Source: UBA1231 sp045652765 (GTDB lineage: Bacteria > Bacillota_I > Bacilli_A > ML615J-28 > CAG-313). From it: a DNA stretch of 41,519 nt. The DNA is taken from positions 1 through 41,519 of the forward strand of contig JAZOLG010000016.1 of the NCBI GenBank assembly GCA_045652765.1, read 5' to 3'. The notes below the pieces were generated by a model that was not told the origin of the DNA, ran no database searches, and saw only the letters and a program-made list of their open reading frames with translations. The translations under genes were made by a program, and so were the position numbers. The first letter of the stretch is position 1. Every line of letters starts with the position of its first letter. Of this stretch, positions 16,855 to 26,112 are shown in pieces.

Positions 16855-18270
16855 ATGAGTGTTAAACAAAAGAAAGTTTTTGGCATTGATGAACAAACTG
16901 CCAAAGAAATATTAGAAGTGGCATTATCAACAGGTGGTGATTTTGCTGAAGTTTATATGGAAGAAACAACTAATGAAACATTATCTCTTGTTTCAGGAAG
17001 ACTTGAAAAAGCTGACGTATCTAAAGTAAAAGGTGCTGCTGTTCGTATAATTAAAGGAGTATTAGAGGTTAACTGCTCTACAACAATTTGTACAAAAGAG
17101 GCTTTACTTGAAAAAGCACGTGTTTTGGCTGAAAGTTTTAATGGTGAAAAACAAGCCGAAATCCAAGAGTTTAATGAAACTATTGTTGAATTACATGTTA
17201 ATCCAATAAAAATAAGAAATGAAAATAATAATTTTGAAGTTTCTTTATTACAAGAAGCGACAAAAGGTGCAAAAGAATATAGCCAAGAAATTGTACAAGT
17301 TCTAGCTAATTTAACTAAAAAAGATCAATGTATGTTCGTTTTTGCAAGTGATGGGACTTGGGCAACAGATCATAGATGTAATACAAGAATTGGTTTAAAT
17401 GCTGTTGCAAGTGATGGAAAGAGCATGCAAGCTGTAAGTGATTCATATGGAAGAAATCAAGGATTAGAAATGTTTGAAGGATTCAATCCTTATGAATTTG
17501 GTAAAACAATTGCTGCTAATTCAGTTGAAATGTTACATGCAGATGAGATGACTGGTGGCGAAATGCCAGTAGTACTTCATAACGGTTTTGGTGGGGTTAT
17601 CTTGCATGAAGCTTGCGTTCATGGTTTAGAAGCTACATCTGTTGCAAATGGAATGAGTGTTTTCTGTGGTAAAGTAGGTCAAAAGATAGCAAGTGACATT
17701 GTAAATGCTGTTGATGAAGGTATTAGTGATAATTTGTGGGGTTCAATCAATGTTGATGATGAAGGTACTCCATCAAAAAGAAGATTATTAATTGAAAATG
17801 GTATTTTAAAAGGATACTTAGTTGATAAACGTAATTCACGTAAGATGAATCACCCAATTACTGGATCTTCAAGACGTGAATCTTATAAATTCCAAACAAC
17901 ATCAAGAATGACAAATACATACTTCTTACCAGGTACATCAACATTTGAAGAAATAATTGCAAATACTGAAAAAGGTTTATTTGCAAAACAAATGGGTGGC
18001 GGATCAGTAAATCCAGCAACTGGTGAATTTAACTTTGCAGTTAATGTTGGATATTTAATTGAAAATGGTAAAATTACAAAACCAGTTAAAGGTGCAACTT
18101 TAGTTGGTTCTGGTAAAGATGTTTTACAAAGAATTGATATGATTGGTGACAATTTATCATTTGGATATGGTATGTGTGGATCAATGAGTGGATCTGTTCC
18201 TACAATTGTTGGTCAGCCAACAATTCGTGTTTCTCATATGACAGTTGGTGGAAAAGGAGGAAACAAATAA
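16855..18270 (+). CDS. tldD: TldD metalloprotease subunit
   Basis: The catalytic subunit of the TldD/TldE heterodimeric metalloprotease, which degrades unfolded or small peptides and, in some bacteria, matures ribosomally made peptides such as microcin B17. 471 residues. The zinc motif HEACVHGLEA begins at His251 (HExxxH with His251, Glu252, His256). The C-terminal beta-rich region has the family's GGGSVNPATGEFNF. Start at 16855 chosen for the AAGGAGGA site; an upstream in-frame TTG would place that site inside the gene. tldE overlaps its stop by one base (TAATG), so translation is coupled. No peptide-maturation genes are nearby, so a general proteolytic role is more likely. Confidence 0.92.
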   Translation: MSVKQKKVFGIDEQTAKEILEVALSTGGDFAEVYMEETTNETLSLVSGRLEKADVSKVKGAAVRIIKGVLEVNCSTTICTKEALLEKARVLAESFNGEKQAEIQEFNETIVELHVNPIKIRNENNNFEVSLLQEATKGAKEYSQEIVQVLANLTKKDQCMFVFASDGTWATDHRCNTRIGLNAVASDGKSMQAVSDSYGRNQGLEMFEGFNPYEFGKTIAANSVEMLHADEMTGGEMPVVLHNGFGGVILHEACVHGLEATSVANGMSVFCGKVGQKIASDIVNAVDEGISDNLWGSINVDDEGTPSKRRLLIENGILKGYLVDKRNSRKMNHPITGSSRRESYKFQTTSRMTNTYFLPGTSTFEEIIANTEKGLFAKQMGGGSVNPATGEFNFAVNVGYLIENGKITKPVKGATLVGSGKDVLQRIDMIGDNLSFGYGMCGSMSGSVPTIVGQPTIRVSHMTVGGKGGNK

Positions 18271-19601
18271 TGACATTACAAGACATTATTAAAAATGGAC
18301 TAGCTTTAGGCTTAGAAGAAGTTGAAGTATACGTAAGTACATCAGAAAGTAATTCATTAAAATTAAATGATGGTGAATTAGATGCATATAACATGAAAGA
18401 AATTTTTGGTGTTTCTATTCGTGGTTTAAAAGATGGCAAGATGGGTTATGTTTATACTGAAACTTTAGAAGATGAAAGTGTATTGGCTATTTTAAAACAA
18501 TTAGTTGAAAATGTTACTTCTTTAGAAACACAAGAACAAGAATTTATGTTTGCTGGTGGAGCTTTATATCAAGAAGTACCAGTAGTTCAATCAGATTACA
18601 AAGAACATTCAACTCAAGAAAAGATTGATTTATTAAAAAGAATAAACAAAGAATTACTTGCGAAAAGTGAAAAAATTGTTAAGGTTGGTTATTGTCAATA
18701 TGCTGAATCATCTCAAAAGATTCAAATTATGAATTCTAAAGGCCTTAACTTAGAAAAATCATATTCATATATTTCAACATTTGGAGGAGCTTTAGCTGCT
18801 GATAATGGTGCTACATTTATTGGCATATCTGGAGATGTAAATACTAAATTTGCTGATTTAGAAGTAGAACGTATTATTGATGAAGCTGCAAAATCTGCAT
18901 TAGATCAAATTGGTGCAGGATTCGTTAAATCTGGACATTATCCTGTAGTTTTACATCGTGATGTTGCAACTTCAATTCTACAAGCATTTACTCAAGTTTT
19001 CCAAGCTGATGCTGCCTTAAAGAAATTAACTATTTTAACCGATAAGATTGGGTCAAAAGTATTTGGTGAAAATATTACTATTATTGATGATCCATATTAT
19101 AAAGACGCATTAATTCAAACACCATTTGATGATGAAGGTGTTCCATGTAAAACAAAATTAGTTGTTGAAAATGGTGTATTTAATGGATTCTTACATAATT
19201 TAAAAACAGCAAACTTCTTTAAAACAGAACCTACTGGTAATGGATTCAAATTAGGCGTTGCAGGAAGTGTATCTACAAGACCTACTAATTTATTTATTAA
19301 AGAAGGAAGTAAAACAAAAGATGAAATCATTGCTACTGTAGAAGATGGATTGTATATCACAGATGTCCAAGGATTACATGCTGGATTAAATCCTATTTCA
19401 GGTGATTTCAATGTTCAATCAAAAGGTTTCTTAATTAAAAATGGTAAATTAGATCAACCTGTAACATTGTTTGTAACATCAGGCAATTTCTATGAATTAT
19501 TAAATAATGTTGAAGAAATTGGAAATGATATTGAAAAACGTTTTACTGGTGTAGCTGCTCCAACATTAAAAATTAAGTCGTTAGCTATTTCAGGTAAATA
19601 A
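18270..19601 (+). CDS. tldE: TldE (PmbA) metalloprotease partner subunit
   Basis: The non-catalytic partner of TldD, 443 residues. It shares the TldD/PmbA fold but has no HExxxH motif, as expected: the corresponding region reads LHRDVATSILQAF. The C-terminal half has DDEGVPCKTKLVVENG and GLNPISGDFNVQS, typical of PmbA. The start codon overlaps the tldD stop by one base, and GGAGG lies just before it inside tldD. A longer frame upstream is an artefact of overlap with tldD. Followed by a strong terminator. Confidence 0.92.
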   Translation: MTLQDIIKNGLALGLEEVEVYVSTSESNSLKLNDGELDAYNMKEIFGVSIRGLKDGKMGYVYTETLEDESVLAILKQLVENVTSLETQEQEFMFAGGALYQEVPVVQSDYKEHSTQEKIDLLKRINKELLAKSEKIVKVGYCQYAESSQKIQIMNSKGLNLEKSYSYISTFGGALAADNGATFIGISGDVNTKFADLEVERIIDEAAKSALDQIGAGFVKSGHYPVVLHRDVATSILQAFTQVFQADAALKKLTILTDKIGSKVFGENITIIDDPYYKDALIQTPFDDEGVPCKTKLVVENGVFNGFLHNLKTANFFKTEPTGNGFKLGVAGSVSTRPTNLFIKEGSKTKDEIIATVEDGLYITDVQGLHAGLNPISGDFNVQSKGFLIKNGKLDQPVTLFVTSGNFYELLNNVEEIGNDIEKRFTGVAAPTLKIKSLAISGK

Positions 19602-19622
19602 TATTCTATTAATTATATAATG

Positions 19623-19653
19623 AAATGCCTCATAGATATGAGGCATTTTTTTT
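19623..19653 (+). terminator. terminator after tldE
   Basis: AAATGCCTCAT pairs with ATGAGGCATTT around a 4-base loop, followed by eight T. Confidence 0.93.
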
Positions 19654-19794
19654 CTTTTATAATATAAAATTAGCAAAAATTGTAGAAAATCAACAAAAAT
19701 TTTTGTTGTAAAAAAAGAGAAAAAATGTTAATTTATAAGGCAAAAAGGCTATTTTTATTAAAAAAATCAAAAAAAGCATTTTTGAAAAAGTGCA
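19654..19794. other. A-tract-rich region upstream of oppA
   Basis: No gene. It holds a perfect 18-base palindrome CAACAAAAATTTTTGTTG (19691-19708) and many phased-looking A and T tracts. This may be curved DNA or an UP-like element for the strong oppA promoter. Confidence 0.4.
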
Positions 19795-19810
19795 AAGTAA
19801 GCGTTTACAT
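19795..19810 (+). promoter_or_regulatory. near-perfect cre-like site upstream of oppA
   Basis: AAGTAAGCGTTTACAT matches the cre consensus WTGNAANCGNWNNCAW with one mismatch (A for T at position 2). It lies 21 bases before the oppA -35, at about the same distance as the perfect site upstream of the malate dehydrogenase gene. Confidence 0.5.
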
Positions 19811-19831
19811 GGTGAAAATGAGAGAAATGTG

Positions 19832-19861
19832 TTGACAGCCTATTTTAAAATATGTTATAAT
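19832..19861 (+). promoter_or_regulatory. strong promoter of the opp operon
   Basis: Perfect TTGACA (19832-19837), 18-bp spacer, extended TGt and perfect TATAAT (19856-19861). Confidence 0.88.
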
Positions 19862-19906
19862 ATTGTAAACATTTAAGAAAATGTTTAATCTTATAGGAGG
19901 AAAATT

Positions 19907-22684
19907 ATGAAAAACTTATTAAAAAAATTCTCGTTTGTTTTTTTAGTGTTAGGTCTTGCGTTTGTAGTAGTTGGATGTAAAGATCCAGAACCAGACCCAC
20001 AACCAGAACACAAACATGCTTATAACCAAGAAACTGGTTTATGTTCATGTGGTGAAAAAGATCCTAACTTTAAAGAACCTGAACAACATAAACACGTTTA
20101 TGGTTCTGATGATTATTGTGAATGTGGTGAATTTAACCCTGCTCACCAACATAACTATGCTGAAAATGGATATTGCTTCTGTGGCGAATTTGATCCAAAT
20201 CACCAACATAATTATGTAGATGCACAATGTGCATGTGGTGCTTGGGATTACAATGATCCAAGATTATATTATCAAAGTGCTCAATCTGAAGATTTAGGTT
20301 CAGTTAACTACTGGGATTCTAAAGAATCTACAGTTGGTAACTTAATCGGTTATGTTCATAACGGATTCTGGGGAACTAGAATGAATGAATTTAAAGATGG
20401 TTACGAATGGTATAATGTTATTGCTAATGAAAAACCAAGATTATTAAATTCATTAGTTGATGGTGAAGGAAATCCTATCAACCTTGGTACTAAATATGAA
20501 TTCGAAGTTAAAGTTGGTGAAGAATTACAATATAATACATTATCAACTAAACCTGAATTTGCAGCTTACAAAGGAACTAATGTTCAACCTGAAGACTATT
20601 TAACATTATGGATTGCTATGTTCAACCAATTCAATGGTATTGAACGTGGTACTGAAAACCATGAAGGTGCTGGTTCAGTTAAAGGTGTTGCTGAATTCTA
20701 TGCAGCTACTGAACATGAAATGTCTCAAGCAGAATTAGTTGCTTTATGGAAAGAAACAGTTGCTTACGATGTAGTTGAAAGAGATGGTAAATGGTATATC
20801 CAAGTTGAATTCAACGTTCCATGTAACCCATTCTATGCTATGTACTACTTAGCATCTAGCTTATATGCACCAATGCCTCAATCATTCCTTGATTTAGTTG
20901 GTGGATTAAAATACTATGGTACATTTAGTGCTGACAATACATTATCACCAGTTGATACAACTCTTTCTACTGGTTACTATGTAGCTAAAACTTGGGAATT
21001 AAGTAAAGAAATCGTATTCGTTAAAAACGAATTAATCGACACTGAAGGAAGATACCAATTCCAAGGTGTTCATATTCAAACTATCGCAGCTGCTTTAACA
21101 GATAGAGAAGCTGTATTCAAAGAATTCTTAGCTGGTCACTTAGACGGTGCTTCTATTCCTTCTACTCGTTTAGAAGAATATCAAAACCATGAATTAGCAA
21201 CTGTAGTTCCTGACAGTTCAACATTCAAATTAAATGTTAACTCTTGTACACAAGAAGAATGGATCGCATTATTCGGTGAAAATGGTTCTGTATCTCCAAC
21301 ATCTCCAGAAAATTATTGGGAATGTGAACCATTAATGAGTAATGATAATTTCCTACGTGGTTTAAGCTATTCTATCAACAGAAAAGAATATGCTGAAACT
21401 ATCGGTGCTACTCCAACTGCTAACTATTTCGGTTCAGATTATCTTGCTGACCCTGAAAATGGTGTAACTTATAACTCAACTGAAGCTCACAAAAAAGCTA
21501 CTGAACAATCATTAGCTAATACAGATGGTTATGGATACAACTTAGCATTAGCTCAAACTTTCTTCAAAGCTGCTTGTGATGAATTAATCGAAGCTGGTAC
21601 TTATGAAGCTGGTGATGTTATCGAAATCGAAATCGCATGGCAAACTCAAGCTCAAGCTGATGAAGAAGGTGTTATCTTAGCTAAATATATTGAAGATGCA
21701 TTCAATAGCTGTGGTGGTAACCTAACTGTTAAATGTGTTCACTGGGTTGCTGTAACTTGGTCTGATGTATACTATGAAAAAATGATGGTTGGTCAATTTG
21801 ACCTTGGATTCGGTTCAGTATCTGGTAACTCATTAAATCCACTTAACTTCTTAGAAGTATTAAGATCTGACAACTCTTCAGGATTCACTCTAAACTGGGG
21901 TGTTGATACTGGTAAAGCTTCTGATCAAATTTTCTATGATGGAATTAATTGGTCATTTGATGCTTTATGGCAAGCTGCTGACAGCGGTGCTTATGTAACT
22001 GCTGAAGGTGAATTAGCTGGTGCTTTAGTAGACGCTGCATTCATTTCTCAAACAGTTAATGCTGACGGTTCTGTAACTGCTCAATTCAAATATGCTTCTG
22101 TAGATGATGCTCAAGCTAAATTCGAAGTTGCTTATGTAGCTGCTTGTAACTATGAAATTTATTATTCTGGTGCTGGAAGTTACGCTGAAGAAGCTTGTGA
22201 AGCTACAGTAGATGGTGATATCATTACTATTACTGTTTCTGCTGAATTTGCAAATGCTAACAATGGTTTCATTGGTTATGACATTTACTTCGATTCAACA
22301 ATCGCTGGTGTTCCAGGATCTTCATATGTATCTATTTATGCAACAACTAATGCTGATTCATTATGCTCACAATACTATGCTTCTATGATTCAACAACCAA
22401 GTGCTGACAATGCACCTGTAGTTCCAGAAGGTGGTAAAGTTTATTCTTATGTTGCTGCTTCTTATGAAGCTAGAACTGAAATTATCGGTATTCTTGAAAA
22501 ATTCGCTGTTGAAAACTTCATTACTGGTTTAACACTATATGGTGATGGTGGTTATACAATGTATGCTGACCGTCTTGTTCCAGGTAGTGGTTCATGGGAT
22601 AACTATGTTCCAGGTTATGGATTCGGTGTATTCGGTGAAGGTAAAGCTGAAGGTTTCTTAACTGCAATCGTTCAAGCTGAATAA
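19907..22684 (+). CDS. oppA: oligopeptide-binding lipoprotein OppA with four HxH...CxCG repeats
   Basis: The extracellular peptide-binding lipoprotein of the Opp importer. Signal peptide with lipobox VVGC (lipid Cys24). Right after the anchor come four tandem modules with His-x-His, a 7-10-residue spacer and Cys-x-Cys-Gly: H35-G49, H61-G74, H80-G93 and H99-G111. The rest is an SBP family 5 fold, with AAALTDREAVFKEFLAG and FLRGLSYSINRKEYAETIG recognisable. At 925 residues it is about 350 longer than usual. Besides the repeats there is a beta-rich insertion at about 700-845 before the final helix-rich segment. Codon use is strongly biased, the promoter is strong and a cre-like site lies upstream, pointing to high, carbon-regulated expression. 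Followed by a hairpin before oppB. Confidence 0.9.
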   Translation: MKNLLKKFSFVFLVLGLAFVVVGCKDPEPDPQPEHKHAYNQETGLCSCGEKDPNFKEPEQHKHVYGSDDYCECGEFNPAHQHNYAENGYCFCGEFDPNHQHNYVDAQCACGAWDYNDPRLYYQSAQSEDLGSVNYWDSKESTVGNLIGYVHNGFWGTRMNEFKDGYEWYNVIANEKPRLLNSLVDGEGNPINLGTKYEFEVKVGEELQYNTLSTKPEFAAYKGTNVQPEDYLTLWIAMFNQFNGIERGTENHEGAGSVKGVAEFYAATEHEMSQAELVALWKETVAYDVVERDGKWYIQVEFNVPCNPFYAMYYLASSLYAPMPQSFLDLVGGLKYYGTFSADNTLSPVDTTLSTGYYVAKTWELSKEIVFVKNELIDTEGRYQFQGVHIQTIAAALTDREAVFKEFLAGHLDGASIPSTRLEEYQNHELATVVPDSSTFKLNVNSCTQEEWIALFGENGSVSPTSPENYWECEPLMSNDNFLRGLSYSINRKEYAETIGATPTANYFGSDYLADPENGVTYNSTEAHKKATEQSLANTDGYGYNLALAQTFFKAACDELIEAGTYEAGDVIEIEIAWQTQAQADEEGVILAKYIEDAFNSCGGNLTVKCVHWVAVTWSDVYYEKMMVGQFDLGFGSVSGNSLNPLNFLEVLRSDNSSGFTLNWGVDTGKASDQIFYDGINWSFDALWQAADSGAYVTAEGELAGALVDAAFISQTVNADGSVTAQFKYASVDDAQAKFEVAYVAACNYEIYYSGAGSYAEEACEATVDGDIITITVSAEFANANNGFIGYDIYFDSTIAGVPGSSYVSIYATTNADSLCSQYYASMIQQPSADNAPVVPEGGKVYSYVAASYEARTEIIGILEKFAVENFITGLTLYGDGGYTMYADRLVPGSGSWDNYVPGYGFGVFGEGKAEGFLTAIVQAE

Positions 22685-22715
22685 TTAATTTTATATAAAA
22701 AAGAGATTATACAGG

Positions 22716-22746
22716 AATTAGCACCTCTTTTGGGGTGCTAATTTTA
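22716..22746 (+). terminator. attenuating hairpin between oppA and oppB
   Basis: AATTAGCACC pairs with GGTGCTAATT around an 8-base loop, then a short T run. It probably lowers read-through, so that the binding protein is made in excess over the membrane subunits. Confidence 0.7.
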
Positions 22747-22757
22747 TGTATAATAAA

Positions 22758-22799
22758 ATATATAATGTTTGTTTAATTTTATAAAAAAACATTATATAT
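22758..22799 (+). other. second perfect inverted repeat before oppB
   Basis: A perfect 13-bp stem, ATATATAATGTTT with AAACATTATATAT, and a 16-base loop, without a following T run. It may be an mRNA-stabilising or processing hairpin at the 5' side of the oppBCDF message. Confidence 0.55.
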
Positions 22800-22851
22800 C
22801 GCGTGTATATTGTGCTTTTTTATAAATTTAAAGAAAGAAGGAGAAAATAAA

Positions 22852-23883
22852 ATGTGGAAATATGTCTTAAAACGTATTGGACTAGCATTAGTAACAGCTT
22901 TTATCATTCTATCATTAACATTTATTTTAATGAAACTAGTACCAATTGATAAGCCACCAGGAACTGATGATGCACGTTTCTCATATTGGCAAAGTTTAGT
23001 GTATGATGGTTTCGTTGAAAGTGAAGATCATCAACGCTTAAATGAAGTTGAACTTGATTCTGTAAATAGGGAACTTGGAAAAGTATACTTTTATAAAGTT
23101 CCTGCAATGACTCAATATGTTAGATGGATTAAAAACATTGTTACAAAGTGGGAATGGGGTAGATCTACTGCCATTAAACCTAATGTAAACTCCATGCTAA
23201 TCATTGGTGAACGACTACCAAATACAATTAAATTAAATGTCGTATCTGTTATTTTTTCAGTACCAATCGGTATTGCACTTGGTATCTGGGCTGCTTTAAA
23301 GAAAAATAAATTAACTGACCATATCATTTCAACATCAGTTATGATCTTTATTTCAATTCCAGGCTTCGTATTAATAACATTCTTGTTATTATTGTTATGT
23401 TATAACAATCAAATATTACCTTCTCAATGGCCTGCTGAATCGGCTGCAACCAGTGATAAGATTAAAGGTTATATAATTCCTGTATTCTGTTTATCATTCG
23501 GTTCTATTTGTGGTTATTGTCGTTTTACAAGAGCAGAACTTTGTGAAGTTATGTCTAGTGAATACTTATTACTTGCAAGAACAAAAGGTTTAACTAAACG
23601 TCAAGCAATTCTAAGACATGCATTAAGAAATGCGATGGTTCCAATTGTTCCATCTATCTTAGCTGAAGTAATTGGTCTTTTAGGTGGATCTATGATTCTT
23701 GAAAGATTATATGGTATTTTAGGTATTGGTGAATTATTCATCTCTGCATTAAACAAAAAAGACTACAACGTACTTATGGTAGATATGGCGTTGTTTACAA
23801 CAATCTCATTGCTAGCTGGGGTTGTTCTTGATATCTCTTATGGATTTATCGATCCTAGAATTAGAATGGGGGCGAAGAAATAA
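22852..23883 (+). CDS. oppB: oligopeptide ABC transporter permease OppB
   Basis: An inner-membrane permease subunit of 343 residues. It has a first membrane helix (about 10-30), an extracytoplasmic region of about 90 residues, then five helices. The EAA loop that contacts the ATPase reads EYLLLARTKGLTKRQAILRH followed by ALRNAMVPIVP (about residues 238-268). Start at 22852 follows AAGGAGAA; an earlier in-frame ATG lies before that site. oppC begins on the last base of its stop codon (TAATG). Confidence 0.95.
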   Translation: MWKYVLKRIGLALVTAFIILSLTFILMKLVPIDKPPGTDDARFSYWQSLVYDGFVESEDHQRLNEVELDSVNRELGKVYFYKVPAMTQYVRWIKNIVTKWEWGRSTAIKPNVNSMLIIGERLPNTIKLNVVSVIFSVPIGIALGIWAALKKNKLTDHIISTSVMIFISIPGFVLITFLLLLLCYNNQILPSQWPAESAATSDKIKGYIIPVFCLSFGSICGYCRFTRAELCEVMSSEYLLLARTKGLTKRQAILRHALRNAMVPIVPSILAEVIGLLGGSMILERLYGILGIGELFISALNKKDYNVLMVDMALFTTISLLAGVVLDISYGFIDPRIRMGAKK

Positions 23884-26111
23884 TGGATAACAGAAGATAT
23901 GATGCTTATGGTAATGAATTTGAAATCTCTAAAAGTGACTTTCAATTAACTCAAGTAGATAAGAAAATTCATGACAAAAAATTTGAAACTAAAGCGACAA
24001 CATTTGGTAAAGATGCATTAAAAAGATTCTGTAAAAATAAATCATCTGTAGTTGCTGCATTTATCATTGGATTATTAATGTTATTATCATTTATTTTACC
24101 TGTTGTAACTCCATATAACATTGATCCATCAAATCCTAATATTAAAGAATTAAAAATGCTTCCAAAAGTATTTGAATATAAGCCAACTGGTATTAAAGAT
24201 ACTGATTTAGCTAATAATCCAAATAATTGGAAAACTAAATGGAATGGTACTCAAATCATTACAAATGTTCAATATGATGTTGATAAAGAATTACCATTTA
24301 TAATGGGAACTGCTACAAATCCTGATGGTTCTACTAAAGAATCTAAGGTATATTATTCAAAAGATGCTGTTAAAGAAATAGATTATTATGGATATTATAC
24401 TAACTCCGCTGCTAAAAACTCTGCAGGTGGTGTTTATATTTTAAAGACTAGCAGTTTAACTGATACAAAAGATAAAAACGCTAAAAATTTTGTTGAATTA
24501 AGTGTAAATCAAACATTAAATTTCACTGATAGTGAAAACTTTACAGTTGATTTAGTTCTTGCTTCAGAAAATTATTCTTTACAAGAAGATTTTAAAGAAA
24601 TTGGAGCTAAATTTAAAGGAAATTATCGTGTGTATATTCGTTATGTAGAATATCCTGATGATCCTAAATTTGTAAAACCAAATAGCAAACATATTCACTC
24701 ATTTGATAAAACTGGTAAATGTGATTGTAAAGCTCAAAAACATGAATTAGTTTTACGTGATTGGGCAAAAACTTATGAACAATTAACAGTTAATGTTTCT
24801 GAATTAATGAAAGAAAATAATATTTCAGAAATTCAAGATGGACAAGTTGTAATTGAATTAAAAACTCATCAAACTGGTATAACTTATTTACCAATTGTTT
24901 CATTAATGTTATCAACAGATTCTGAAGAAATAATTAATCTTCCTGGTCATGGTGAATATGCTAAGAAAGACATTTTAAAATTAATGAGCATGACAAATGA
25001 TGCGACTAGTAAAGAATATGATGATGCTGCTCAAAAACTTCGTTATGCTAAATTAAATACAGGTGTATTCCCAATTCAATATTGGCGTACAAATGGTGAT
25101 AAATCTGTTTATCGTGCTTATGTATATTTATGTGATTTCTTATTAGATACATATGAAAATACATATGGTGTCAAAGAAACACTTGATGTCACAGTGGCAA
25201 AAATGGAAGAATATAAGAATAATGGTTGGTGTAATTACCAATATTTCCAAGATGCAGAAGGAAATTGGCAATATACATTTGAAATTTTAGACCCTGAAAA
25301 ATGTCCTGTAAAAGAAGTTAAAAATGTTACATTTGCTATGGTTGAAGTAAGTAAAAATGGTGTTACTGAAAAAGTATTATCACAACAATTAACTTGTGAT
25401 GTATTAATGTATAGATACTTAGGTTATGATTCAATGCCTAAATACCTACTTGGAACAGATGATAGAGGATTCGATATTATTGTATATTCATTCAATGGTC
25501 TTAAAAAATCATTCTTAATCTCAATTATCGTTTCTGCAATTTGTTTATCATTTGGTCTTGTGTGGGGTTCAATTTCAGGTTATTTCGGTGGTAACGTTGA
25601 CTTATTCATGGAACGTTTCTGTGAAATTCTAAGTGGTGTACCATCAACAGTCGTTATAACACTTGTTGTATTATTAATGGGTGATACAATCTTTACATTT
25701 GGTCTTGCATTATGTATGACTGGATGGCTTGGTATTGCCGGAAGAACAAGAACGCAATTCTATCGTTTTAAAGGACGTGAATACATCCTTGCAAGTAGAA
25801 CATTAGGTTCTTCAGATATGCGTTTAATCTTTAAACATATCTTGCCTAACTCATTAGGTACAATTGTTACAAGTAGTGTCCTTTCTATTCCAAGTGTAAT
25901 CTTCAGTGAAGCTTCACTTTCATATCTTGGAATTTTAAAAGGTTCTAACTCATTTGGTAGTGTATTATCTCATAACCAACAATATATCGCTACTAGACCA
26001 ATGTTAATTGTTTTCCCAGCAATTATCATTTCATTAATTATGATTTCATTTAACTTATTTGGTAATGGTTTACGTGATGCCTTGAATCCATCATTGAAAG
26101 GAAGTGAATAA
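23883..26111 (+). CDS. oppC: OppC permease with a very large extracytoplasmic insertion
   Basis: The second permease subunit, 742 residues against about 300 usual. An N-terminal cytoplasmic part and first membrane helix (about 58-78) are followed by about 430 residues outside the membrane. Ordinary OppC resumes at about 515 with KYLLGTDDRGFDI, then five helices and the EAA loop (EYILASRTLGSSDMRLIFKH). DDRGFD and FSEASLSYLG are standard OppC motifs, so the protein is intact. The insertion is beta-rich and contains a site with His270, His272, Cys280 and Cys282, a variant of the modules in OppA. Start codon overlaps the oppB stop. Mycoplasma Opp permeases are also enlarged, but I know no described function for such a domain. 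Confidence 0.92.
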   Translation: MDNRRYDAYGNEFEISKSDFQLTQVDKKIHDKKFETKATTFGKDALKRFCKNKSSVVAAFIIGLLMLLSFILPVVTPYNIDPSNPNIKELKMLPKVFEYKPTGIKDTDLANNPNNWKTKWNGTQIITNVQYDVDKELPFIMGTATNPDGSTKESKVYYSKDAVKEIDYYGYYTNSAAKNSAGGVYILKTSSLTDTKDKNAKNFVELSVNQTLNFTDSENFTVDLVLASENYSLQEDFKEIGAKFKGNYRVYIRYVEYPDDPKFVKPNSKHIHSFDKTGKCDCKAQKHELVLRDWAKTYEQLTVNVSELMKENNISEIQDGQVVIELKTHQTGITYLPIVSLMLSTDSEEIINLPGHGEYAKKDILKLMSMTNDATSKEYDDAAQKLRYAKLNTGVFPIQYWRTNGDKSVYRAYVYLCDFLLDTYENTYGVKETLDVTVAKMEEYKNNGWCNYQYFQDAEGNWQYTFEILDPEKCPVKEVKNVTFAMVEVSKNGVTEKVLSQQLTCDVLMYRYLGYDSMPKYLLGTDDRGFDIIVYSFNGLKKSFLISIIVSAICLSFGLVWGSISGYFGGNVDLFMERFCEILSGVPSTVVITLVVLLMGDTIFTFGLALCMTGWLGIAGRTRTQFYRFKGREYILASRTLGSSDMRLIFKHILPNSLGTIVTSSVLSIPSVIFSEASLSYLGILKGSNSFGSVLSHNQQYIATRPMLIVFPAIIISLIMISFNLFGNGLRDALNPSLKGSE

Positions 26112-26112
26112 T

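Noticed and set aside
16855..19601. RiPP biosynthetic locus centred on TldD/TldE
   Set aside because: No precursor peptide, cyclodehydratase, radical SAM enzyme or exporter lies next to the pair; the neighbours are terminators and unrelated operons.
20009..20239. CRISPR-like tandem repeat
   Set aside because: The repeats are imperfect at DNA level, in frame, and conserved as protein motifs inside oppA.
22745..22850. Riboswitch or T-box before oppB
   Set aside because: Only simple hairpins are seen; no T-box sequence or known aptamer core.
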